A stretch of DNA of 64,000 nt, taken from Formicarius rufipectus. Its lineage: Eukaryota > Chordata > Aves > Passeriformes > Formicariidae. The DNA lies in contig VXAU01000683.1 in assembly GCA_013399695.1 (NCBI GenBank), positions 2,206,780 to 2,270,779 on the forward strand, written 5' to 3'. Below the pieces are notes generated by a model. That model was not told where the DNA came from. It was given only the letters and a program-made list of their open reading frames with translations, and made no database searches. Both the position numbers and the translations under genes were made by a program. Positions 23,716 through 36,085 of the stretch are shown here, piece after piece (the stretch's first letter is position 1; every line of letters starts with the position of its first letter).

Positions 23716-26700
23716 CAAGCTCAGTTCCAAATACTCTCTGCTTTGAGTGGCCTGAATGAAAACTGGTTGGTGGTGCAAGATAAGCATGGGTGGGATAGAA
23801 TGGGATACCTTCTGGCATGACCATGAAGAATTACCAGAGACCATAATTGTGGTGTCATTTGGGAAATCTTGTTTAGCGTTTTGCCAAGAGTGCATAATTT
23901 GAAGCTCATGTTTTCATGTCCCTTGGAAGATAGTCATGAGTGTAAATTCATTTTAAATAGGCTTGGCCTTCATGAGTCATGAATGTGGCACTTCATAGAT
24001 TTAGCTTACTACGGTGATTGTAATTGGCTGATTAAATTGCTGGCTAAAGACTGCAGCAGGTGCTTCACAGCACCCGCCTGTCTCTGGGTGCTGCAGGGTT
24101 TTCCTGCCTGCTGAATGCAGGCTGAGTGAAAGGAGGAGATTCTCTTCTATTTAATAAACTGTATTTTAGATAAATCAGAGCAGTTATCAAATGTTTTCAC
24201 TTTTATTCTTGCTATGAACATCCATGTAATTCCTGTGGGACTAAGGCAGTTCAAAATTCCAAGTTCTTCATCACGTGTATTTTGAACTCTGCATAGCTGA
24301 TAAATTTGGGCTGCCATGACCTTTCCCCATTGCCGCCAAATGGAGGAAAACTAGGGAGATGAAAAACCCTTTTCCTTGGTTGTTGGTATCTGAAAAGTGT
24401 TATGCTACTCTCTGCAATAATGATGTCTCATGCATGTATTCTTTCGTGCTTTTGATTTCTTCCTACTCTCATCTGCGTTCCATTTTTCTACTTTCTACTT
24501 TGCAGTATGTTTTCAGAACTTTAATATGAGGAGATGCTAATTAAAAGGATGAAAGCTAAACTTTAATATACTTTGGCAACCTTCAATTGCCAACAAGTTT
24601 GGCCACATTATCAATTGTGGGAGGGAGAAGAGGGGAGCAACCACCTTCCCCATGAATTCTTAAGTATGATAAATGAGTTGCTGTATTATTAGGAACATAA
24701 CCTAATGGTCATACAGATAAATATTTACTTGAGTGTTTATTTAGTACAGCTTGCTTTCTATTGAAGCTACAGATTTCTTCATTGCATCCTTTATTGAACT
24801 GTTTGGTCTTTCTAAAGTCAGAATCTCAGTATCTGTGATGTTAGAGAAACTAGAGTGTGAGGTCAAAATTTCCATTACATAGCCAGAGAGGAATTTCAAG
24901 GAACAATGCCAAAATCACTTAAAAAAATAAATTTACAGGAAAGATGACTCATCAATCAACAATTGCTGTTCTAGAAAATAGAATTAGTTGTATATGTTCT
25001 GGGTGCAGAGAGGGACAAAATGCCCCAGGCCTGACAGGCAGGGTTAGATTAGGGTGATTTGTTTGTTTGTTTCCAATGATTTTTACCCTGACCTATGCTT
25101 CTTTTTCACCCTAAAAGGAGGACCCTAAGGAGCACACAGCTTCATGTTGCAGGAATCGTTTCCTCTCAAAGCTGCAACTATCTAGCAAAAAGAAAAGGAT
25201 TTTCTGACTTGGTGTTGCTTGCACTAATTAGCTAAGCAACTGAAGGACAAGGTCAGTCTCCTGTGCTTAGCTTCTCCTGTAACTTAACATGAGGCCACCT
25301 GAGGGACCAAAATGGGGATGCCAGACTTCTGCTTTAGTATGCAGTAAGGTGAGTGTGAAAAAGAAGGCATGATAAACAGCACGAGTGAAGACTCTTCAGC
25401 AGGGAAATGTGCAGAGCTCTATGGCAGCGTCTCTGGGCAAGTGCAGCAGGGCTGCTGATTGTGGCTTTTTCTGTCGTGCCAGCCCTTCAGTGGGGTTGGC
25501 ACTTCTCTGGTGCTTCTGGTCTTCTCTCTCGCTTGAGTTACTCAGTCCTTTTGCTGTGTTAACTTTGTATGTGAACAAAGCAATGAGTGCTGTGACTTAA
25601 AGGAGATGGCCCTGGAGATGAATCTGACACATCCTATGGTTCTTTTTGTAACCCGGTTTGATTTCTCATCTGAGGAGACGGAAATGGTGTAACCACTCAC
25701 TGTCCGTCTCGTAGATGGTAGACTGGACACTGCTTGGCTGATGTGTCTCCCTGACAGAAGACATAATGGTTTTGTAAAGCTTTCCTGCTCATGAGACACT
25801 TCATCAGAATGGAGTCCCAGTTAAAGGTGTGACTTCTGGCGTCATTGCTTTCTGGCCTTAGAATGAATTCAGCCGATACTGTAATTATTTGTAAGTAGGA
25901 AGCACACTCTTGTACCCTGCAGTATATATGTTGTTTTTACAGATTTTCTTTTGCAATCACCTTCTTTCCTGGAATAATAGCGTGGCAACAGTTGGACATG
26001 AGTAACCTTGCACTACATGCTTTTTGAAAAGGGATGTGTACTGCAAACAAATTCTGTCTGTAATGTGTGTTTTACTGAATTTAAGCTTGATGCTTCTCTA
26101 TATTAGAATTCTGAAGATATTACAGCCTATTTTAACTGACTCCACTTGCTGAAGCAGATAATGTTTACAAGTGTGCAGACTACATGTTTTTTCTGGAGCC
26201 TAAACCTGTCTGAGTCTTGGGGACATCCTCTCTCTCAGGATTGATGAGAGCAATGTTACAGGTAAAGGACAGCACTTCTCCCATTCAGTAAATTTGAAAA
26301 TACTTGTGAGGAACAGCTGAAGCTCTTCTGGGTAGAGGATCTGACATTGAACTGTGGTCAGAGAACCCTTTCTTGAGGGTTAAGATGGAGTGCTGAAGAA
26401 ATCAATACATCCCTTCATCCCATTCCCTTTGTCCTTAGGTTTTGTGCCTTCACAGTTTTTCTGTGGGGGTTTTTTACGTAAATTTTAGTGCAGAGACTTG
26501 GCTGATGAGTGACTTATTTGAATGATGGCTACCATGCTTGCAGCTTTCAGAACACAATATAAGGCCCATCTCTTGGCTTAGCCTCAACCTTAAGGGAGAT
26601 AAGGAAAAGGCCCAAAACAGCTTCTCTCACTCTTCCTCAAGAAGTATTCTCTTTTATCCTTAGAGGCTGGAGAGCCTAGCAACTATCTCTGTTTTATTTT

Positions 26701-29700
26701 CCTTTAGATGCTGTGATACCATGGTGATGAGTTATTAATAAGACTAGGCAGATGGAGAGAACTTTTAACTGAGTAACTTCTTGGTTGGTTGTCTTGTTTC
26801 CTTGCATCTGAGAATAACCATATATGAACAAGTGCCATGATTTGATGCAGCAGAGTAGCTGAGCTTTTAGCACAAAAATACAGTTTATCTGCAAGTAAAT
26901 CAGAGCAGTCTTTTTGCTTAAATGTCAAAATTCAATCGTTTATAGAAGAGCACTGCATGCACTATTTTAAATTTTAAATATATGACCATCATGAATTAGA
27001 TCTGAGATTTTTTTGGATTTGTTGCATTTCTGAACATATTATGAGCTATTTATAAGTGCAGTAACAGTTTCCCATACAGCACAGTGCTCTGCTTCAATGG
27101 CACTGACTCAAAATTCTGTAAGTCTTTATACTAATGTGCAGTAATCTCTATAACAGTGACACTAATCCCCTCTTCTAATATGGAACTTGAGTTAAAAAAT
27201 CTGCAAACTGTGAGCTTTAAAGCAGCTTTTGGGAATTAGTACTTTATAAACCCTGCATCAGTCATCCACACCAATAGAAATGTCTTTATAATAATGGAGC
27301 AACAGGGTATTCACGTGTAGGAAAAGCAGTGAAGCTTGAGGCTTTTGCCTGTTTTTATTTGTTAATGTGTGAACAGCATTAATTGCATAACGCCAGTGGC
27401 AAGAGTTTGGTTACAAGTGGATTGTTATGTTGTCCTGCCCAAATGATGCATCGTGAATCTCTTGTCTGGTTTTAGTGTACTGCAGTCAGTTTACACTGTG
27501 GTTAAGCTACTGTTAAAGGTTTGGGGTGACTATGTCTTAGGTGGCAGCCTCTCAAGCTTCCTGAAGTTCTCACTTATCAGCTGCTCAGATGCTGATGGGG
27601 AAAAAAGCAGCCACCTCCATGAATGTTGAAAGCTAGACAGAACATTTCTTCTCGATGTTTCACATATTCATTTCATGTGATTTTATTTATTGGAAGAATA
27701 GGCCCTTTAAAGTCTCCCAACTGACCTGACTGGCAAAAAATTTTGTTTCCCATTTTGTAGCCTTGAGCAGGAATTGAACTGTGGCCAGGAAAAGCTCCGA
27801 GTAAACTGATAAGACAAACCATTTTATGCATTTGTGATGTCCGTAACAGCCGGTGACTTAGATAGAGCTGTGTCCACTTACACTTTATGTGCACTGTCTG
27901 CGGGAGGGATTGTCTGAGGCCATTATTTTATTTCAGTAAGATGCAACCCTGGTTGGAAGCCTGTCACTGTTGGGGTGGGGTAGCAGGGTGTGTGTTTATT
28001 GGGTGGACAGCATCTAGGTCATATTGGGCTTATTATCAATCCCACTGAAATTTCATGGGATTAAATGTGTAACTCATGAGGGAAATTCTCAAAACGTTAT
28101 CCATTATAACCATATTTCTCTGCTTTACTCTTTACTCTCCCCAGTGATAATCTGTGTCTGTTAAATGGAATCTATAATATGAAAACTGCCTTAAGAATAC
28201 TATAGAGAGATCAAAGCCCACTGAACAACTGAGAACAAAATTTACGTGACCTCTCAAGCTGAGGTATTTGTAAAATATAGGTGAAGTGTCAAAAACTGCT
28301 GTGACATTTTATTCCGTATGGGGATGTAAGGGATTCTAAAGCATTCCAACAGAGTGAGACAACCAACAATCTTTCTACTGTGTTCGTGAGGTACTTAATT
28401 TTTTATTTTTTTTTTCCCTACCAGGAATGCGACTTCAGAGAGAAACCAATTTTTTTTCCTTTTTATCATTTTGGGATGATTGTCCAGTTTGCTGTCAGGC
28501 TTGGTTTTTTTTAGCAAACAAACAAGAAAAACAAGCTGTTCCATCTGTAAAATGCACTATTATTCTCCAAAGAAGCCTTTTTAGTAGAAAGATGTTGGAA
28601 AAGGGTCAGTCTTGATGAAGCAATTACCAGAAAAGCTAGGAGAAGTGTACTGTATGAACACATTTTGATTTTCTTTGGAGCAGTGATGCTCTTATGCTTT
28701 TGAGGTTTCATCAACTCACAGGGTAGACTGCTTCCGACCTTAAAAACCCATCTCCCTTTGAAGAACTTTTACCTGTGAGAGGAGTTTTGTCTAGATTTAA
28801 CCTCAGCTATGGTCTTACTGATTTTGTCTCTGGCTGCACTGTGGAAAAAAATGGGAATGAGCCATTATAACATCTAGTTTTCTGTTGCTGTTTAAGGTTG
28901 GACTTCTCACAGGTGTTGTGCTGGGCTCTGTCCACTCTGCCAGGCATCCTGTGGGGCTGTGTTCTGTTGCAACTCCTGTCCCTGCTTTATTGTAAAGAAC
29001 CACGCTGGCATGTTTTTTTTAATCATAAATAAAAAAGGGAAAACATTTCTCTCAGAAGCCAACTAAGTGTAAATTCAGGAGTTTACAGTGCTGTGTTGGG
29101 CTGTGCAAATACACCTGGAGAGGTGACAAAGAATACAAGACATGATAGAAAGATGCAGACACATTCAGTGGAACTTAAAGATGCAGCGAGAGGTGAAACA
29201 AATGTGGGCTGGGGTTGGGGCAGTGGTGTTCCCTGTGGATTTAGGCATAATATTTTTCTTCTCTTGAGGTAAATTACTTCAGGAGTAATGCCAGACATAA
29301 ACCTGACAAACCAAAGAACCATTTTGGGAGCTCAGGCATCATACCCAAGAACTCAAGGACCGAGTAGCAAATGGCGCGTGGCTGAGCAGTTCTTCCTATT
29401 GTATCTTAACAATGTGAATCTGGTCTACAGGTAGAGGAGACACTTGTTGGAAAAACAATTTGTGATAAGTTTCGAAACATTTTTTCCTACAACTCATTAT
29501 TTCTTCAGTTTACGAAATCCTTCACCGTATTTGGGATCCTGACACTTGCTGCCTGATAAGGAGAAGTTGATACTATTTATAATTTGGGGATTTATTACTC
29601 AGGCTGCTGTGATGTCTAAGTGCTTCTGTAAGGGGGAATGTAATACAGAAGATAAAATAAACTGAAAACTAATGAGGAAATTGCAGAAGAGATGGCATTG

Positions 29701-32100
29701 TGTCTACTTTTATCTATGCAGTCTGTATTTTGTTCACTTGAAATTTCTGCTCAAGGAACCAGAAAACCATTGACAATGTGATAGGAAGTGGCTCACTGAA
29801 GGCATCCTGTAGAACAAGCAATAACGCTAACAAAGTTTCAGTGCTGGTGCAAATGCACAAATGAACTTTTAAGGTAATCAAGGAAGCAGTGCACTCATTA
29901 GTTTGATAGAAACATTAGGCAGTTTTATTAAAGGTGTAGTTTGAAGTGTACTAGACTGATGTTAATTGCATGTATTTTGGGGCATGTATACTGTTGTCTC
30001 CCTATCGCTTACTACGCTGAAAGATTGCTGCTCCTGAGGCTGTTGATTTCTTTTACAAAGAGCAGAAGCTGTACTACCTTCATCTCTTACATTGTACTGG
30101 CAGCCAGCAAATTCCAAATTCAACCCTTGCTTTAATTTTCACCAATATGACATAAAAGGACATTGCACATAAAAGAGTGAGCCATTGCATATGCCTTCTG
30201 GTACGAAGACTATTACAGTAACAGAAATGCCCTGGTCATAAATTTGTGCGAATGGTAACCATGTGTCTCTGAATGCCTCCTGTTTCTCATTCGAGTTCAA
30301 TGTTACTCTATCAATACTTGCCAGATATCTTGCACTCTCATGTCTCTGCAATTCTTTTGAGCCTTTTGATGCCTTGCAGTTTTTGAAGTCATCGTATTAT
30401 TTTTAAGGTCCTTAAATTAGGTCATAACAAAAGTATTTCTATTTATCTAATCCATTTCCTCGTCTTCAGACTGTTTGGTGTACTGGAGCATGTAATAAAG
30501 TGAAGAGATTTAAATGGTTTACTTCACTATGAGGAGAAAATGTTATGAAAATCACAAGTTTCCTTTAAAAACTGAAGCCTTTTCAACTGACTGCAATGTG
30601 ATGGGAGTGGTTGTGAATGATTAAACTTCCTTGCAGGGGGTAGGATTTGTAGGATGCAGAACTAGTGAGTCACTATTTCCAATTTTTGGCAAAAAAACTT
30701 CCAAAAACCAGAACAACAAAGGAAAAAGGAAACTATTTCTATAGTTGTAGCTGGTGACTACTCTGTGTCAAAAGTGGAGTAAGTGTTGGATCTCATACCA
30801 GTTTTCCAGGTGCTTTTGCTCAGCTTAGGTTCGAATCGAGTAGTCATCCAGTTGTCACTGCTCATGGGGGCAATGGAGAAATTGTGCAGGGTTTTTTTAA
30901 TCACGCCAATTGTCATTTCCAATTAATTAATTTCCTATTGGCCAAAACACCTCCCTTAATGCTTGTAACTGTCCTCTTGTACATGGTGAGGATCCTGCTC
31001 AGGTAAGCAAGAGCAAACAGTAATTTCCTCATCACTTTTGCTCGAGGCAGCAGTCACACTGAGAGTAGTTGATATATCTTCACAGCTTGGAATTCAGGTA
31101 CAAGCTTTTGAGACACTGCTTTTGTCCTGGAGTGACTGTCCATCCGGTATCACCCATGCCCTACCTATTTAGAAAACATCTTCTGCTACCAGTTAGGTTG
31201 TTCTGTCTTTGTTTTCTAGTTGTATTTATTCAAAACAATGGGTAGAGCTCCAAAGTAAAGATCATCTTAAGAGGCAGTGAACCAATGAAGCATTTTGTCT
31301 GGATCCTGCTTATTTTGAGATAAGTAGTGCTTTCTCAAACAAAGCCTGACTGTACTCAACATCTATTAATAGCACTCACTAGTTTCTTTTTTTTTTAGGG
31401 TTTTCTGGAATCACATAATCTTCTGATATGTCTCAAAACTATTCAAGTGCTGGCAGCCAGCATAGAGCCTTTGCCTGATCCTAATCTCCAGAACACAGCA
31501 GGCATCACTGCCTAGCTATTTTCATTCGATTCTGCACATCTAACACAGGAATAAAACTGTCATTGCCCTGCTTTCCTTTCCAACCCCAACTGCTGCAACA
31601 GCCCTGTCCTCCTGTCTTGTTCTGCACCCTTCAGGTATTTAGAACAAAATCAGACACTTGAACCCAAGGTAGGTTTTTTTTTTTAAGGCTGCAGTGTTCT
31701 TCCTGTTGGAGAAGCCTGCCATTTTTGTTGGCAGTCATTTGATTCCTCTATTTCCTGATCTTTTAGTCCAATGAGCGGCTGCTTCAATAAGATATTTATT
31801 AATATTCATAATTCCCATATACCCATCAAGTTTTGAGAACAAACCTGAATATGTTCTGGAAGCTTTTGTGGGATTTAATCCCAGAGTTGGTAAACTCGCA
31901 TGGGTTTCATATTGTCACTTGACTCTGTCTTCCTCCAGCTGTGGTCTGTCCCAAATTTGTTTCCTGCTTGGATTTTTTTTCCTTCTCTAAACTTTGCCAG
32001 TCTCTACTCTTATTTGTACTTTCATTGCTTGGTCATGGGTTGTTACTGGTAGCTGTTCTTCTCACCCCCTAGGAACAAGCTGACTTCCCTGATGCTGCTG
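23716..32100. other. Non-coding DNA, no gene seen
   Basis: More than 8 kb without a supportable gene. Frames are all below about 95 codons. There are no CpG clusters and no recognisable repeat family. A single extended palindrome is listed separately. It is likely intron or intergenic. Confidence 0.55.
23969..23983. promoter_or_regulatory. Extended palindrome with optimal AP-1 core
   Basis: TTCATGA-G-TCATGAA is a perfect odd palindrome whose centre is ATGAGTCAT, the preferred Fos/Jun binding sequence. Binding or activity cannot be judged from sequence, and the core heptamer is not enriched in this window. Confidence 0.25.
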
Positions 32101-32121
32101 GTAAACTTCAGAACTATAGAT

Positions 32122-32122
32122 N
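32122..32122. other. Single ambiguous base
   Basis: One N within otherwise normal sequence, likely an unresolved polymorphism or low-quality base. Confidence 0.95.
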
Positions 32123-34360
32123 TTTCTAGATATCAAGCAAAGGTCAAATAGTTGGGCTGTCATTTATGCCAGAAGCACAATACCTAGTCCTTTTATTTTG
32201 TGTCATTTGCTGTGACACGTAATAGGTGAAGGTACTTCTTTACTATGTGGGCAGAAAAAGAGGAGAAAAATCTACTGAATTTTTTTACCGTGCAGGAAAA
32301 TTCAGTAAAGGAGCAGGAATACAGAGGAGAAATACAAGAGTCCTTGAGCACAATTGAAAGAAAACTTCTAGCTTACAATACCCAGCTCAGTGGAACCAAT
32401 CATAGATGCACAGAAGGCTTGAGGAAATGGACATTGACTGAGAGATTTTGAGGCAAGCAGGGGAAATTTGTAATTATATAATGCATACTAGTAATGTATA
32501 TTATTATATATATCAAATGGTATGTGATACATCCAATAAAGTATAAAAAAATTGAAGTCTACTATGCAGTAATAGAAAACAGAATAGTGAGTGGTTGGAA
32601 TCTCCCTTCTTTGGGATCTTTCTTATCCTGCTCTGCCCTTGCACATCAGTGTTTGGCAAACAGTGGGGAGGGAGAAAGAGAGCAGTGTATTTGGTGGATA
32701 TGGTTCCCAAAAGTTTGGAGAAATACATTTGACCTGTCAACATCATCTTCTGCACATCTATGAATTCAGGCCTTGTGTTTCTCTAAAAAAATTTTGTTGA
32801 ATTTACGTGCAAATTTGGTCTCATCTCTTTTTTTATATAAACCCACAGAATAAAGACATTCTAGGACAGATGTTCCATCTACCTGGTTTGGTTTAGATTA
32901 GACATGTTACATCACTTAAATAGGATTTTATGGGTTTCCTACTCTAACTGCATTTGAATGCTTTTAAAACTTTTTTAAAATGCAGCATGGTAATATTTGA
33001 GATGATACTTTGGCTAATTGTTTAAATCTGTATTTAGACCATTGCTAAAATGAATGCTATTTGTGTTATGTACTATTATAAATCACACATCCCATAGTCT
33101 CTTCTCTAATTAAGAAACAATTAAGTATACTTCTTGACATCAAATTTGTGACTTTATACTTGAGTTGTATCATAGCAGCTTGCGGGCACACTATAGGGAC
33201 ATTTTTATCCCTTTAAAAACTAGTAGGAATGCTTGTGTAGGAGTTGAAAGCAAATATTCTTTCAGTCTAAATAATTACAGAGTTAAACTAGGACTGCTCC
33301 TGAATTAATTTGCCACATTTTTAGCATGGTTAGTGTGTTGACTGACACTTTTTCAGCCCCCGTAACAGAAAAGTATAGAATGCCTGACTTATGTAATTGA
33401 ATAACTCTTTAAAACCTTCGGGTTTGGAGACTGAATTCCTACACATCAGGAAATAACACTTATTGATACACTTTATATTTGCTTCTGCACCACAGTATTC
33501 AAAGCATAGATTAGCTGGGTTTTTTATTCAGTTCAGCATTCTAATCATATGTTAAAACACAAATAGCTACAGGCTTAAATAATTCTCATTGTGGACCACT
33601 GGGATTTTTGCTTTTTAGATGGTGGAAACTGCCTGGAGTCCTGAGACAATGGAAAGATGCAGGACTTCATGTACAAAAGTCACTGAAGAAATACTGGAGT
33701 GTACCCTTAGGCTGATTGTTTCATTCCCTCCTTTTCTCCCTCACAGGACACACGTATTTCAGATTATGGTCTGAGCATCTATTGAAGTATTGCTTACACT
33801 GCAGTATAGATTTTTGCTTTTTTATTAAGATGCATAGGTTGGACAGGAGTTGTATTGCATTGTCCAGTTGGGGGTGAAATTGAGATCATGGTTCAGCCTT
33901 CTGCAAGCTCTGTGACACTGCCCACTTGGACTCATGATTCATCCTTCCATCAGTTTAGAGTTCCAATAGCTCTGAGAATGTCTGTGAGTGCTTAGGGCAT
34001 GGGCACAGTGTTCATTAAAATGTTGCTTATGCGCAAAAGCCAGAGGCAGCCTGAGCCGTCCGTTCTCTCTGGGCTTCCATGGTATAAATTGCACAAATTA
34101 TATCTGTGTCGTGGGGGTCTTCAGCTCTCCTGTCTGCACCTACTACTCTTTTCTCTTAAAATCTTCAACTGGATTTGATCTCTTCTCAGTCTTGAGGTAG
34201 ATTGGATCTACTTAAACTACAAGCACAGCAAAAATCAGTACTGGCTGACCACGTTGTTTTATTTTATAGCACAGAGGGGATGCAAACTGCATTTTTTACA
34301 CTGGTGTAATTTACCCAGATGTGAAGTTCCACATACTCAATTCCTGACTTTATTAAAGGA

Positions 34361-34390
34361 ATGGTAAAATATTGGACATGGTAAAATATT
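34361..34390. repeat. 13-bp direct repeat, period 17
   Basis: ATGGTAAAATATT occurs at 34361-34373 and 34378-34390, separated by GGAC. Confidence 0.85.
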
Positions 34391-34938
34391 AATCAGGGGC
34401 TTCATATAAATATAGCTATTTCATGACCTTGAGTTAACATCCATCCTGAATTTGTTGAAGTAGTTGCTGTTAGGTAAAGATTTAGTCTGGTACTTGAGCT
34501 GAAGATGGATGCTTTGAGACAAGCTCCACAGCTGGCTTTCCATGCCCCCAAACCCACTGTGTTAGACATGTAGTTACTTGGAGGGCTGAGTGAACAGAAA
34601 GAACAGATTACTTTGTCACTCAAGTACATTGATTGAGAATTTGTTCTGGTACTAATTCGACTTCAAATCACACTCCTGTTTTGTTGTCTGCATGGATAGT
34701 CTTTACCCTAGAAAAACAGTAACAACAATAAGGATTTCAGGTTGCAGGCCTGAGTTCTAATTTTTTTCTGTCAGATAAGAAAATCAGTGAATGCCTTTGT
34801 AGCTCACAGGTGCAGTATTACTTGTTTTCAGCAACTCCAGAATCCTTTGCAGCCATAACTGCTGTTGTCAAACCTGAATGCCTGAATCCAAGAGATATAG
34901 TTTTCAGATTCTGCCCAACTAGAAGCTGTTTCTTCTTT

Positions 34939-34972
34939 CAAAAAGATTCACAAAAAGATTCAAAAATATTCA
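34939..34972. repeat. Short tandem array of an 11-bp A-rich unit
   Basis: CAAAAAGATTC occurs twice (34939-34949 and 34951-34961), followed by a one-base variant sharing the last C. This is a slippage-type array with no coding context. Confidence 0.8.
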
Positions 34973-35577
34973 TAGGAATGAAGAATGTTCTTTAGTCCCC
35001 ACAGCATTAAATTTTCTATACTCTTACACAATGTCTTCGCTACTGAGAGAGTCACTGTTACCAGATGGGATTGCTAACATGGTTGTTATGTTATGAACTC
35101 ACAAACCGCTCTGTGTTCATGTACTCACACCTGGGCTGCTCCCATACCTGACCCTCACAAAGCTACTGCAGTGTATTTGGACCTGTGTTAGTTGTCTACA
35201 TGCAGTGAGAGCTCAGCATTCTCCTCTCTTACACTTGCAACATCTTCAACTTCTGCCTCCTTTCCAGCTTCTCTGATTGCATTCATACAGATTTCTGTCA
35301 TTTTACCCTGCATGCTTTCTCAGTGTTGGCTGCCAGATAAATAGCATGTGCTTCCTCTTTGTTTCTTGCCTTAAGACATCGATTTTGCCAGTTTCAAAGG
35401 ACTTTAAAGTTTGGCAAGGCTAATACTATAGTGACAGTTACGTTCTTCCACGAAGTTCTTCCTCTTAGCTTGATAGCTTTTCAGTTGCAGGGGAGAGCAA
35501 TAACCAATTTTTCTGCCTTTGCTTTCACTGCCCAGCTTGATGCTAATCTGCTGTCATTTCCTTCTCTGATTTCTTTC

Positions 35578-35898
35578 TTATTGCCTCCCTAGTCTAAGTC
35601 TTGCTTCCTTTATTCTGACAGCTGCTCCAGACTCATCTTCTTTTATGTCCTTCTCCTGTTTGTTTGCTTGTGTGTCATCTTTGTTGCTGTCTTTGATGTT
35701 CAGAATGGCCGTATTGAGATCTCTAAGTGAAGGGACTTGCCTTTCTAATGGCCCAGAAGGCACTGAAGAAACAAACCAAGGAGAGGAATCATCTGGAACC
35801 AATGAGTATATGGGCTTGTTATCAGCAAATAGTTCTGCTTCTTGGTCTTGTCCCTTTTCCACTGTATGGGACAATGTGCAACTTCTTATGTTTTGTTC
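35578..35898 (-). other. A/G-rich open frame, unrecognised
   Basis: A stop-to-stop frame of 106 codons (stop TAA at 35580-35578; upstream stop TAG at 35901-35899) without an early ATG. The product would be highly charged, with Asp/Glu/Lys-rich stretches in the second half. The minus strand stays purine-rich for some 400 bases beyond the stop, with fragmentary frames in other phases, so this may be part of an old decayed coding sequence such as a pseudogene or retroelement gene. The base TAGG at its start is only a weak splice acceptor. I do not recognise it, and purine bias alone lowers stop frequency. Confidence 0.15.
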
Positions 35899-35979
35899 CT
35901 ACACCTTGCACACTGTGTATGTGCTTGCACTGTCAAAAGTGACCAGGTGAAAAAATGGACTGTGACTTGTAATTAAAGT

Positions 35980-36085
35980 GGGTTTTGGTTTTGTGTGTTT
36001 TTGTGTTGGTTTGGGTTTTTTTGTGGTTGGTTTGTTTTTCTGTTGTTGTTGTTGTTGTTTTTTTTCTTTTTTTTTTTTTTTTTGT
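35980..36085. repeat. T/G low-complexity tract with (GTT)6
   Basis: About 100 bases almost wholly T and G on the plus strand, including six GTT units (36042-36059) and a T-tract broken by one C. It directly follows a T/C-rich segment, so the plus strand is pyrimidine- or T-rich from about 35210 to 36085 with a few breaks. Confidence 0.85.

Larger units (their letters stand above)
32123..35200. other. AT-rich non-coding DNA, no gene seen
   Basis: Short frames only, including some A-rich ones near 32245-32451. There is an AT dinucleotide-rich patch near 32490-32520. Two small repeats are listed separately. Nothing else is recognised. Confidence 0.55.

Noticed and set aside
30818..30842. GGTTCGAATCG, resembling a tRNA T-arm.
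   Set aside because: The flanking bases do not form the 5-bp T stem, and no acceptor stem, D arm or anticodon arm can be built upstream.
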